The notes under the pieces were generated by a model. That model was not told the DNA's origin. It saw only the letters and a list, made by a program, of their open reading frames with translations, and ran no database searches. Shown here one piece after another: positions 18,101 through 26,217 of a stretch of DNA of 64,000 bases. Each line of letters opens with the position of its first letter. The stretch's first letter is position 1. This DNA comes from Acidobacteriota bacterium. GTDB lineage: Bacteria; Acidobacteriota; Vicinamibacteria; Vicinamibacterales; SCN-69-37. Both the position numbers and the translations under genes were made by a program. The stretch is taken from the NCBI GenBank assembly GCA_947467605.1, contig CANIII010000003.1:1-64000 (forward strand), given 5' to 3'.

Positions 18101-18603
18101 TCAGACCGCCGCACAAGCCACACCACAAACAGGATCGGGAGAATCATCGCGGCCTCATGCATGGCGGCGGTGAAGTTGCGCGTCCACATTTCCGTAGTGC
18201 CCCAAGACCGCGAGATGGGGTCGAAGAATGCGTGGGCGGAGTGAACGAACCCGGTGCTGAACGGCCACCACAGCATCACGCCGACGGGCGGGGCGTTGTC
18301 GATCGAGAACGAGTCCATCAGCGGATGGGTTAACCAGACGAGCAGGGCGGCAAGGAAGATGCGAGGGCGCGTGGCGCCGATCGGCCAACGCCGCCAGGCG
18401 GCCAGGCTGGCGATGATCAGTGCGGCACCAATGCTGTGGGTCTCCCGGCTGTGACGGTCCCACAGGAGGTCGAGATCGGGCGCCACACTGACTGCTGCCA
18501 GCGTCACGCTCTGCAGCACAAGCGGTCGCAGCGGGCGTCCGGCCCGGTTCGTCGCCCAGCCCACGGCCAAGCCCGCCAAACTGTGTCCGATCGGTGATGG
18601 CAT
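18094..18603 (-). CDS. YdjM-like (DUF457) membrane protein
   Basis: This 169-residue protein has four hydrophobic segments and the metal-ligand-like motifs of the YdjM/DUF457 family: N-terminal [24 protein letters not shown] and THPLMDSFS. These proteins are annotated as membrane-bound metal-dependent hydrolases, and E. coli YdjM is LexA-induced. Here it lies divergently next to recA, with 268 bp to the recA start, but I found no LexA-type operator in the gap. The biochemical role is unproven. Confidence 0.8.
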   Translation of the reverse strand: MPSPIGHSLAGLAVGWATNRAGRPLRPLVLQSVTLAAVSVAPDLDLLWDRHSRETHSIGAALIIASLAAWRRWPIGATRPRIFLAALLVWLTHPLMDSFSIDNAPPVGVMLWWPFSTGFVHSAHAFFDPISRSWGTTEMWTRNFTAAMHEAAMILPILFVVWLVRRSDQ

Positions 18604-18784
18604 CGCGCGTGACCCATGCTGTCACAGCCCCCTCCTACACTCGTCCTCGTCGCAGAAATTGCCATGTTTTCGGCGCGACAACCTTGCAGAAATTGCGAAA
18701 CGCGGCTCTGAAGGCGAAAGTGACTCGGTCGCGTAAACTGTTGTTAATGATGAGGATAGAGACAATATGACGCCTAATTTTCGC

Positions 18785-18813
18785 TTGACATTCGCCTGGC
18801 ACGCTCCTAGTAT
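18785..18813 (+). promoter_or_regulatory. recA sigma-70 type promoter
   Basis: A perfect TTGACA at 18785-18790 is separated by 17 nt from TAGTAT at 18808-18813. Transcription would start near 18820, leaving a leader of about 50 nt before the recA ATG at 18872. The rest of the 18604-18871 gap holds no gene that I can support. No palindromic SOS box was recognised. Confidence 0.75.
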
Positions 18814-18871
18814 CCAATTCGGCCCAGCCACCGTGGCCGCTTTTGGCGGCGGTGCCTCAGCGAGGAAACCC

Positions 18872-19918
18872 ATGGCAGCACGAGAAGAAGAAAAGAACGA
18901 CCGCATCGACAAGGAACGGGCGAAGGCTGTCGAGATGGCCTTTGGCCAGATCGAGAAGCAGTTCGGCAAGGGATCGATCATGCGGCTGGGCCAGCACAAC
19001 ATGGATTCGGTCATCCCGTCGATCTCGACCGGTTCCATCAGCCTGGATTGGGCACTGGGCATCGGGGGCATCCCCCGCGGCCGCGTCGTCGAAGTGTTCG
19101 GTCCGGAATCGTCCGGCAAGACCACCCTCACCCTCATGACCATCGCGCAGGCGCAGAAGCTCGGTGGCGTGGCGGCATTCATCGACGCAGAACACGCGCT
19201 CGATGCGAAGTACGCGCAGAAGCTCGGCGTCGATCTCGAGAATTTGCTCGTGTCGCAGCCCGACAACGGCGAACAGGCGCTCGAAATTGCGGAAGTCCTC
19301 ATCCGCTCCGGCGGCGTCGATGTCGTCGTCGTCGACTCAGTGGCGGCGCTCGTGCCGCGCGCGGAAATCGAAGGCGAGATGGGCGAAGCGCAGATGGGTC
19401 TGCAGGCCCGCCTCATGTCGCAGGCGCTGCGCAAACTCACCGGCGTCGTGTCGAAGTCGAAAACCACACTCATCTTTATTAACCAGCTGCGTGAAAAAAT
19501 CGGCGTCATGTTCGGCAATCCCGAAACGACCACGGGCGGCCGCGCGTTGAAGTTCTACTCGTCAGTTCGCATCGACATCCGCCGCATCGGCGCGATCAAA
19601 GACGGCGACGTCGTCGTCGGCAGCCGCACACGCGTGAAGATCGTCAAGAACAAGGTCGCACCGCCCTTCCGGGAAGCCGAGTTCGACGTGATGTATGGCG
19701 AAGGCATCTCACGCGAAGGCGACCTGCTCGATCAGGGCGTCGAGCGCAAGGTCATCGACAAGTCGGGCACGTGGTTCTCATACGGCGCCGACCGCCTTGG
19801 TCAGGGCCGCGAGAACTCGAAGCAGTTCCTCAAGGCCAATCCCGCAATCGCCATGGAGATCGAAAAGAAGCTCCGGATCGAAATGGGCCTCGTGCCGCCG
19901 GCAGAAGTCGCCGAATAG
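18872..19918 (+). CDS. recA: Recombinase RecA
   Basis: I start at the ATG at 18872 (AGGAAA upstream). The 348-residue product is unmistakable RecA: Walker [19 protein letters not shown], the L1/L2 loop regions, [18 protein letters not shown], and the acidic-to-basic C-terminal domain. It polymerises on single-stranded DNA, drives strand exchange, and acts as the coprotease for SOS induction. It is monocistronic: its own promoter lies upstream, and a hairpin terminator begins 23 bp after the stop. Confidence 0.98.
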   Translation: MAAREEEKNDRIDKERAKAVEMAFGQIEKQFGKGSIMRLGQHNMDSVIPSISTGSISLDWALGIGGIPRGRVVEVFGPESSGKTTLTLMTIAQAQKLGGVAAFIDAEHALDAKYAQKLGVDLENLLVSQPDNGEQALEIAEVLIRSGGVDVVVVDSVAALVPRAEIEGEMGEAQMGLQARLMSQALRKLTGVVSKSKTTLIFINQLREKIGVMFGNPETTTGGRALKFYSSVRIDIRRIGAIKDGDVVVGSRTRVKIVKNKVAPPFREAEFDVMYGEGISREGDLLDQGVERKVIDKSGTWFSYGADRLGQGRENSKQFLKANPAIAMEIEKKLRIEMGLVPPAEVAE

Positions 19919-19941
19919 ACACCGCAGTCATAGACAACATG

Positions 19942-19985
19942 CGGGCAGTGACGGCGTCGGCCATCACTGCCCGTTTGTTGTTCAG
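19942..19985 (+). terminator. Rho-independent terminator of recA
   Basis: The arms CGGGCAGTGA and TCACTGCCCG form a perfect 10-bp stem with a 12-nt loop (19942-19973). A T-rich stretch (TTTGTTGTTC) follows. It lies directly after recA and before the tRNA-Phe promoter region. Confidence 0.85.
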
Positions 19986-20005
19986 AGCGTCGTCCGTGTT
20001 ATGAT
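19978..20005 (+). promoter_or_regulatory. Probable original tRNA-Phe promoter
   Basis: TTGTTC (19978-19983) is spaced 16 nt from TATGAT (20000-20005), placing the start just before the tRNA-Phe fragment at 20039. The -10 is good and the -35 weak. After integration of the element this promoter reads into a truncated tRNA. Confidence 0.5.
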
Positions 20006-20026
20006 TTTCGTTCGTTCTGGTGCAAT

Positions 20027-20094
20027 CGCGACCGGCGTGCCGAAGTAGCTCAGTTGGTAGAGCACACGATTGAAAATCGTGGTGTCGACAGTTC
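20027..20094 (+). repeat. Left 68-bp attachment repeat of the tRNA-Phe element
   Basis: These 68 bases are identical to 31424-31491. They comprise 12 bp upstream of tRNA-Phe plus the first 56 nt of the tRNA gene, up to the TTC of the T loop. The bases on both outer sides differ between the two copies. I read the pair as the attL/attR core of an integrated element. Confidence 0.85.
20039..20094 (+). pseudogene. Truncated tRNA-Phe (5' 56 nt)
   Basis: The acceptor 5' strand, D arm, anticodon arm with GAA, variable loop and the 5' half of the T arm are intact and identical to the tRNA at 31436. After 20094 the sequence diverges (CGGTGCTACC), and neither the T stem nor the acceptor stem can close. 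It cannot make a functional tRNA. Confidence 0.85.
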
Positions 20095-20313
20095 CGGTGC
20101 TACCCAATAGAATCAACAACTTACACGGTCTACCAGACGCTCTCTTGCGTTGATCGTATGCTCTGCCGATTCACCATGAATCGGGCGCAACGAAACGAAT
20201 CTAGCACCGCTCCCCCGAAAAAGTACAACTGAATCAGCCTGGATGCCCTATTGCTGTGGCCGTTCTGGCGGGCTACTCTGTCGCCGGGTTCAACTCGGTA
20301 TCGGAGGGCGCAG

Positions 20314-20682
20314 ATGCGGAACTTGCTGCTATCAATTGCTGTCGTGGGTGTCTTCGGTTGCGCTTCAACGCAGGTCATGCGTACGGACCTGACGCCTCGG
20401 GCTGCAAGATCACCAGAGCAAGTCGTCTTCTTAACCGAGGTTCCAGACAGACCATTCACGGTGATTGCATTGCTGAAGGTGAGCGATCAAGGTTGGGGCA
20501 TGGACACCTCCAAGATCCTGCTCAAAAAGGCCGCTGAACTTGGTGGCGATGCGGTCCTTATCACTGGCGAGTCACAGTCGATGTCTGCTGGTGCGAGTTC
20601 TGGAGGTGGCGTGACCACGGCAGTTGTGGTTCCTGTAAAAGACACGTCTGCCCGCGTCATCGTTTTCAAGAAACAGCCATAG
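20314..20682 (+). CDS. Small lipoprotein of the element
   Basis: I start at the ATG at 20314, just after GGAGGGCGCAG, because a lipoprotein signal follows at once (hydrophobic stretch ending Val-Phe-Gly-Cys at residues 13-16). The open frame begins earlier, at 20251. The 122-residue product has a central segment with the pattern ILLKKAAELGGDAVLITGE, reminiscent of small envelope proteins that share a Leu-Gly-Ala-Asp/Asn-Ala-Val motif. The C-terminal part is Ser/Gly-rich, then ends in beta-like residues. Function unknown. It is the first gene of the element. Confidence 0.65.
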   Translation: MRNLLLSIAVVGVFGCASTQVMRTDLTPRAARSPEQVVFLTEVPDRPFTVIALLKVSDQGWGMDTSKILLKKAAELGGDAVLITGESQSMSAGASSGGGVTTAVVVPVKDTSARVIVFKKQP

Positions 20683-20792
20683 CGACTGCGGCATTACAAA
20701 GTAGCCACCGCTTTGAGGACGCATTAAACGCTCGACCGCGGCCCGGTATCGACCGAGCTGTCTGAGGGGTGTGGAGGGAGCGCAGGCGGCAC

Positions 20793-20927
20793 GGGGATTT
20801 AGGGGGGCTGAGGGTTGCTGGGCGCAGCTGAGGGTCCCCCACCGCTCCCCAGATTTAGATGCGGGCCTGCAGGCGATTGATCGCACTGGGACTACCACCC
20901 CCTATCCCCTCCCCCCACTCTCCCCCC
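20793..20927. other. Paired G-quadruplex motifs in the gap before the M4 protease gene
   Basis: The 419-bp gap 20683-21113 contains no supported gene. On the plus strand, 20793-20822 has four G tracts (4, 6, 3, 3) with loops of 5, 4 and 5 nt. On the minus strand, 20898-20927 has four G tracts (5, 4, 6, 6) with loops of 3, 1 and 5 nt. The second motif shares a 21-bp stretch (20898-20918) with the gap at 23668-23688. Confidence 0.6.
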
Positions 20928-21113
20928 GGTGTCTTTGCCGAAGGTCCCACATTTCCCTGGAAAATTCTGAGGAGCAGGCCTCTGAAGCATCGCCGTCGTG
21001 GAAATGGCTTCTAAGCGCATAGCTTTTGGCGTGCGTCTGCGCCAAGCCTGATCTACACTCCCGTAGGGAATTCTTGAATCTAGTCTTATACGCATCTCCT
21101 CAAAGGACATCGT

Positions 21114-22817
21114 ATGAAAGAGCTTGGCTTGGCCCGCTCGGGATCGATCGTGCTCTCCCTTTTCCTCATTTTAGGCGCCACTCCCCGTGGGCAGTCCACG
21201 GCCACAGCCAAATCGAGTGTCATGCAGATCAGGGCCACAAGCAGCGCCGATCTGCGGAACTGGGAGTCCTACATCACGCAGGCGCGACGCGCTGGTGACC
21301 TCCGTCTGCGGTCGAGCATCCGGGATCCGCTAACTCCGACGCACACGACGGAGCGATTCGACCAGTTCTATCAAGGCATACCGATCTGGGGTTCCGACGT
21401 CGTCGTTGATTCTGACAATGGCGCACCAGCCTCGATCTTTGGAGTGTTGTCACCAGACAGTCTAGCGTTGAACGTATCCCCAGCCCTCTCAATCGAACAA
21501 GCCCGGCTTCTTCTTACTGGCAGTGGCGGGAAGGACGGTGCTCTCCGCGCCGAACCGAGTCTCGTGATTGCGCGACTGGAGAACGGGGAACATTACCTAA
21601 CCTACTCCGCTGTCGTCTTCGGAGCTGGCAGAGTTGATCGTGTCTTTCTCGATGCCCAAACAGGGGCCGAGGTCCTTCGATACAGCGAACTTCATAAACA
21701 AACCGCAGCCGTGGGAACGGGAACGGGCGTGTTGGGAGACTCAAAGAAACTGAGCGTCGAAAAGACCTCGTCGGGCTCGTATACCGCGTATGACCGACAT
21801 CGCCCTCCGGTGATTGAGACCTTTGATATGCGGGGCAATCTTGCTCGGACCAAGCTGCTCTTCTACACGAGCCTCTTCGCGAGCGCCAGCGATCTGGCCT
21901 CCGACACTGACAACATCTGGACGGACGTTGCCGTTGTGGACGCACACGTGCACGTTAGCTGGACCTATGACTACTACTACAAGCGTTTCGGTCGAAGCGG
22001 GCTCGACGGCAGGAACGGTCCAATCAACATTGCCGTAAACGCCGTGACCCAGCAAGGGTCTCTCTCGATAGCCGCAGAAGATTCGTCGTGGGCTGTGAAT
22101 GCTTTTTGGTGTCGTGCTCCCTGCGGGCCAACAGGACAAGGCGTGATGTTCTTCGGCGACGGGATTCCTCCTGGCTACTACATGCCCGACAGCGGAAGGA
22201 ACTACACATATTTTGGCGGCGCGCTGGATATCGCCGCACACGAACTTACCCATGCGGTAACGACTTACACTTCCAATCTCACCTATCAAAACGAGTCAGG
22301 CGCTCTCAATGAGGCGTTCTCCGACATGATGGGCAAGAGCGTCGAGTTCTACTACCATCCGGCAGGGGGCGCCGTCGGGCAGGCCGACTATGTAATCGGG
22401 AAGGACATCTCTCGGGCGGTCAGACCCGGTTCCATCAGCGGCGACCGATCCATGGCGAACCCCGGCCTCTATGGGGATCCCGATCACTATTCACGCCGAG
22501 CGATTCGCCCGAACACGCCCGCGGGCGACTACGGTGGAGTTCACACAAACTCCGGCATTGCAAATCAGGCTTTCTACCTCGCGATCGAGGGCGGCACCAA
22601 CCGAACGTCGGGGCTGGTGGTCACCGGGGTTGGCAGTGGAAACCGCGACCAGATTGAGAAGACCTTCTTCCGAGCATTCACCGTGTTGATGCCCGCCAGT
22701 TCGACATTCTCGACTGCACGTGCGGCAACGATACAAGCGGCTCGCGATCTCTATGGGGCGGGCAGCAACGCCGAGCGGGCCGTAATACAGGCTTGGACCG
22801 CGGTGGGGGTGAGCTAG
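21114..22817 (+). CDS. Thermolysin-like (M4) secreted metalloprotease
   Basis: The 567-residue preproprotein has a signal peptide (about residues 1-28) and an FTP/PepSY-type propeptide (about 50-200). The catalytic domain carries HELTH at 376-380, the third zinc ligand Glu in ALNEAFSD at 400, and the active-site His in GGVHTNSGIANQ. The 20-residue gap between the second His and Glu equals that of thermolysin. It would be exported, self-processed, and degrade extracellular protein or peptides. AAAGGA lies before the ATG. The stop overlaps the GTG of the next gene by one base. Confidence 0.92.
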   Translation: MKELGLARSGSIVLSLFLILGATPRGQSTATAKSSVMQIRATSSADLRNWESYITQARRAGDLRLRSSIRDPLTPTHTTERFDQFYQGIPIWGSDVVVDSDNGAPASIFGVLSPDSLALNVSPALSIEQARLLLTGSGGKDGALRAEPSLVIARLENGEHYLTYSAVVFGAGRVDRVFLDAQTGAEVLRYSELHKQTAAVGTGTGVLGDSKKLSVEKTSSGSYTAYDRHRPPVIETFDMRGNLARTKLLFYTSLFASASDLASDTDNIWTDVAVVDAHVHVSWTYDYYYKRFGRSGLDGRNGPINIAVNAVTQQGSLSIAAEDSSWAVNAFWCRAPCGPTGQGVMFFGDGIPPGYYMPDSGRNYTYFGGALDIAAHELTHAVTTYTSNLTYQNESGALNEAFSDMMGKSVEFYYHPAGGAVGQADYVIGKDISRAVRPGSISGDRSMANPGLYGDPDHYSRRAIRPNTPAGDYGGVHTNSGIANQAFYLAIEGGTNRTSGLVVTGVGSGNRDQIEKTFFRAFTVLMPASSTFSTARAATIQAARDLYGAGSNAERAVIQAWTAVGVS

Positions 22818-23566
22818 TGAGATTCGAAGCCATCACACTCTCTCTCTTCGCCGCCGCGCTCCTCTCCGCAGTCGCACGTCCCGCTCAGGCTCAGGCCTTG
22901 AGCGAACGAGTCGTTATCAGCGTGAGCGGCGCTTCCGTGACCGGAACGTCGGAGATCACGAGCACGGTCGCCTTCACGGCCAACGCAGAGAAAGGCAGTT
23001 ACTCCTACCGTTTCCCAGTCAAACCGAAGCCGTTTGGGGAGGTGTCCGCCAGGATTCGCCTGATCAAGAACTTCGGCGTCAGCGTGGGCTACACGAGCGT
23101 GTCCGCGAACGGCACAGCGGAGATCACGGGACAGATTCCGCATCCATTCTTCTTCAACCAGCTGAGGCCAATCACCGGACAGGCGTCGCTGGAGCACACA
23201 GAGACTGCCGTGCATGTGCGCGCAACCCTCAGCTCAGCGCCGGGTAAGAAGTTGCAGTTCAGCGTGTCCGCTGGGCCGACGTTCTTTTCCGTGAAACAGG
23301 GGCTCGTAGACAGCGTGTCGTGGACCGATTCATACCCCTACGACACTGCAACATTTGCTTCGGCAGCGACGAAGCAGGTCTCACAATCAGCTACTGGTTT
23401 CGGAGCTGGAGCAGACGTCGCGTACTACTTCTCGAAACATCTCGGCATCGGCGCGTCAGCGTCCGTGGCGAAGGCTACGGTCTCGGGAACGGCTTCGGAC
23501 AACTCCGTTGTGTCGATTGACGTCGGTGGCACGTCGCTCGGGTTCGGGGTCAGGCTGCGCTTCTGA
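22817..23566 (+). CDS. Outer-membrane beta-barrel protein coupled to the M4 protease
   Basis: The GTG at 22817 overlaps the protease stop (TAGTG) and is preceded by a G-rich Shine-Dalgarno region, giving 249 residues. A signal peptide (cleavage near RPAQAQA) is followed by a strand-rich body that is high in Ser, Thr and Val and ends in LGFGVRLRF, a typical barrel end. Translational coupling suggests it is made in step with the protease, perhaps for secretion, surface retention or uptake of products. That partnership is inference. Confidence 0.75.
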   Translation: MRFEAITLSLFAAALLSAVARPAQAQALSERVVISVSGASVTGTSEITSTVAFTANAEKGSYSYRFPVKPKPFGEVSARIRLIKNFGVSVGYTSVSANGTAEITGQIPHPFFFNQLRPITGQASLEHTETAVHVRATLSSAPGKKLQFSVSAGPTFFSVKQGLVDSVSWTDSYPYDTATFASAATKQVSQSATGFGAGADVAYYFSKHLGIGASASVAKATVSGTASDNSVVSIDVGGTSLGFGVRLRF

Positions 23567-23665
23567 TCGAGCATCACTCGACGTCTTCGGGACGCTTCAT
23601 TGGAGATCGGGAGAATCAAGGCACCGTTGCAGCGGCACGGCCGCCGAGTCCTGCTCGGCGTTCCT

Positions 23666-23690
23666 CCCCCCCTATCCCCTCCCCCCACCC
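23666..23690 (-). other. G-quadruplex motif before the trypsin-like protease gene
   Basis: The 322-bp gap 23567-23888 holds no supported gene. On its minus strand lie four G tracts (7, 4, 6, 3) with loops of 3, 1 and 1 nt. A 21-bp stretch here (23668-23688) is identical to 20898-20918, and each copy ends about 200 bp before the next gene's start. Confidence 0.55.
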
Positions 23691-23888
23691 TGCCTACCGC
23701 CCCTTGCCTAGGACGCGAGAATTTTTTGGGCAAAACTGCCGCCGTTCCTTTGCGGTAGACTCCGAAAATGTTTCCGACAACACGGCTCGTCGTTGCGACG
23801 GTAGCGTTAGTTCGCGTCACACTTGGCCCGAAGGCCACGCGCTTCCGGCGGTAGAACGCCCTCCCCAAGGCTCATCGAAAGGGCTCCC

Positions 23889-25373
23889 ATGTCACAACGA
23901 CTCTCTTTCTGGCTCGCTCTCGCGTTCGCTGCGGTATTCGTTACAACTGGTGTTTCGGTGTCGGCACGCACGCATCACAGCGGCCCAGAACAGGACACTG
24001 TTGCATTCCTACGGAACGCCGGCAAGGATGCATTGCAGAGTCCGTATTTCACGAATCCTGCGGTCTGCCACGACGGCTGGGAGGTAGTTCAGAACTACAT
24101 CGTCGCCCTCGAACCCTGGGCGAACTCGACTGGCCTGGCTAAGGGCGACTACCTCCTGACCATAGGCGGCAAACCCGTCGGCGTGCGTTGGTCAGACGCG
24201 ATGCCTAGGCAGCGTCCCACTGCTGGCGTCTTCACAGTAGAAGTTGACAGAGGCGGCCGTAAAATCGCAATCGAAGTTCCTTGCCGAGATCACGCAGCAT
24301 CTTTGGCTATCCAGAAACAGTTCTATCGGGCGCTGGAGAAGGGTGACCTAGCGCAATGCATAGACACGACGAACCGGGTAGTGGCTGCATTCGGCCAGCC
24401 AATAGCTAGGCCCTTGGGGGCAGCCGCATATTGCCTTGTCGCCCAAATTGACGGATTCTCAAAGGCGTCCTCAAATGCCGCTACAGCCGTCGGCGAAGCT
24501 GTGTTTGCATTTGTCACGACTCATCTATCGGAAATGTCGTACTTACCTCGGGGAGTCGAGTCAGAGCGCACCAACATAAGTGACGCAATCTCGCTACTCG
24601 ACGATGTGCCGCAGCAGCAGAACAAGCAGAAGGACTTGCGAGATCTTCTCGCGACAGCTTTGGCGAAAGAGCGAGCGAAGCCTAACGCCGAGACGCCGCC
24701 ACCGCCGCGATCCGAGACCGCTCCTCCGCAACGCCCGGAGTCCGCCTCAACTTATGGCACCGCGTTCGTCGTGGACACCGCGGGACTGCTCATCACGGCC
24801 CATCACTTGGTCGAAGGCGCGACCAGCATTACCGTCAAGTGTCAGGGATCAGAGTCCAGAACCGCGACCGTGCAGAGCAAGGCTCCACTCGTCGACCTTG
24901 TCGTCCTGAAGGCTGCGGGGCCGCCATTCGGAAGCTCTCTGCGCCTGACGCAAAACTCACACGCCACGCTTGGCCAACGCGTCATGACTGTGGGTTTCCC
25001 GTTCCCAGAAGTAATGGGAGCAGAACCACAGTTCGCAGATGGGACGGTGAGCGGCACGAGCGGTCCCGGTGGGGACGCCAGCTTCCTGCAGATCTCCATG
25101 CCGATCCAGTCGGGGAACTCCGGTGGCGTGTTGTTCGATGAGACCGGCCAAATACTGGGAGTGGTAATCGTCGCTGGGGCCCCGGCTGCATTCCTCAAGA
25201 ACACCGGCCCGCTTGCCCAGGGTATTCACTGGGCCACAAAAGCTGCTTTCGCCCAACCGCTACTGCAGTCCGGGGACGCTGAGCGGCGTCCAGAATCTCC
25301 CGTCGATCGCACGCGAGCGATTGCCGCGGTTACGGCGTCAACCTGCATGGTCGTGGCAACCCGACCGAAGTGA
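23889..25373 (+). CDS. Exported trypsin-like serine protease (HtrA-type fold)
   Basis: I start at the ATG at 23889, directly before a signal peptide (hydrophobic stretch 7-26). The 494-residue product has a possible PDZ-like region first (KGDYLLTIGGKPVG, about 85-98), a helical middle, and a Pro-rich linker near 265-290. The chymotrypsin-fold domain has catalytic His306 (TAHHLVEG), Asp336 (LVDLVVLKA) and Ser411 (QSGNSGGVLF). Canonical HtrA has the PDZ domain after the protease, so the order here is reversed. The ATG of the next small ORF overlaps its stop (TGATG). Confidence 0.85.
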   Translation: MSQRLSFWLALAFAAVFVTTGVSVSARTHHSGPEQDTVAFLRNAGKDALQSPYFTNPAVCHDGWEVVQNYIVALEPWANSTGLAKGDYLLTIGGKPVGVRWSDAMPRQRPTAGVFTVEVDRGGRKIAIEVPCRDHAASLAIQKQFYRALEKGDLAQCIDTTNRVVAAFGQPIARPLGAAAYCLVAQIDGFSKASSNAATAVGEAVFAFVTTHLSEMSYLPRGVESERTNISDAISLLDDVPQQQNKQKDLRDLLATALAKERAKPNAETPPPPRSETAPPQRPESASTYGTAFVVDTAGLLITAHHLVEGATSITVKCQGSESRTATVQSKAPLVDLVVLKAAGPPFGSSLRLTQNSHATLGQRVMTVGFPFPEVMGAEPQFADGTVSGTSGPGGDASFLQISMPIQSGNSGGVLFDETGQILGVVIVAGAPAAFLKNTGPLAQGIHWATKAAFAQPLLQSGDAERRPESPVDRTRAIAAVTASTCMVVATRPK

Positions 25374-25480
25374 TGCGGGCACGATCCGTTCCCCGCCCTC
25401 GGAAGCCTGCGGTGTCAGCGGCCCCTGCACCGCCCGTGAAGAGACCCGTGCTGCGTGTGATCGTGGGCGGGAAGGAGTGA
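25373..25480 (+). CDS. 35-codon Pro/Arg-rich ORF, coupled on both sides
   Basis: This frame starts at an ATG overlapping the protease stop (TGATG) and stops at a TGA overlapping the GTG of the following gene (GTGA). The product is 35 residues, rich in Pro, Arg, Ala and Val, with no membrane span. It may be a leader that couples translation of the two larger genes, or a real small protein. It could also be chance, since only overlap geometry supports it. Confidence 0.4.
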   Translation: MRARSVPRPRKPAVSAAPAPPVKRPVLRVIVGGKE

Positions 25481-26118
25481 AGTTCTCAAAGGCCGTCTCA
25501 GAGGCGCGCAGCGTCGAAGAGTTTGTCGCCTTGCTGGACCCCTTGGGCGTGCTCAAGGGCATGAGCGATGAGGATAAGGATGTCGTAGCAGAACAAGTAC
25601 TGCGCTACGTCTACGCAGCAGAGGACTGGGATAGCTACTCCACGAGAAATGCGGCGTTCCGGGCAGTGCTCCCGAAGTATCGCCGGGCAGCTCAAGCCGT
25701 TAACAAGAAACTCGCCCACGCAATCGCAGCGATCGACGCCGCCGCCGACAAAGCGGCGAAAGTCTCGCAGCGTGGGTTCCTCTGGCATCGGGATCACGTG
25801 CAAGAACGGTGCACTGCAGCGACAGCTGTTCTGGTGAAAGCCCTCATTTCCGAGGCCCACCTGAAGCCCCGCCGCACCCGTCGCACACGCGGGCAACTGT
25901 TGCTCGACACGGTGCGCCTTGGCCTCATTGGAATCTTTCGAGAGTCTGGCCTCAGTGCGAAACAGGCTCACTTCCGAACGGGGAAAATTGAGACTCGAAT
26001 CCTGAGCGGCACCGTGAAGCGAAATGCGTTTGAAGAAACGGTGTCGGCCTATGCCCAGCTCGAAAAGCGCCAACGTCGGCAGGGACACGTATTCTTCGAA
26101 TTACCAAGAAAACGCTAA
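25477..26118 (+). CDS. Unknown protein of the element
   Basis: I place the start at the GTG at 25477, giving 213 residues, but the start is uncertain because GGGAAGGA abuts it too closely for a normal ribosome binding site. The product is largely helical and charged, without signal peptide or membrane span. Its C-terminal third is basic (RRTRRTRGQLL, then RNAFEETVSAYAQLEKRQRR), compatible with nucleic-acid binding. It precedes the RepA-like ATPase gene by 99 bp. I recognise no family. Confidence 0.6.
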   Translation: MKFSKAVSEARSVEEFVALLDPLGVLKGMSDEDKDVVAEQVLRYVYAAEDWDSYSTRNAAFRAVLPKYRRAAQAVNKKLAHAIAAIDAAADKAAKVSQRGFLWHRDHVQERCTAATAVLVKALISEAHLKPRRTRRTRGQLLLDTVRLGLIGIFRESGLSAKQAHFRTGKIETRILSGTVKRNAFEETVSAYAQLEKRQRRQGHVFFELPRKR

Positions 26119-26217
26119 CGGCTGTCCCCTGCTAGAAAACGGATCGAGAGCGCAAACTAGCCTTCCCGCCATGCACTCGGCCCACATGTCGTGAGCCTAA
26201 CGGCGGAAGGATGCTCG

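Noticed and set aside
18604-18871. A LexA/SOS operator upstream of recA and the YdjM-like gene
   Set aside because: I searched for a palindromic operator and saw none; acidobacterial LexA sites may differ, so absence is not proof.
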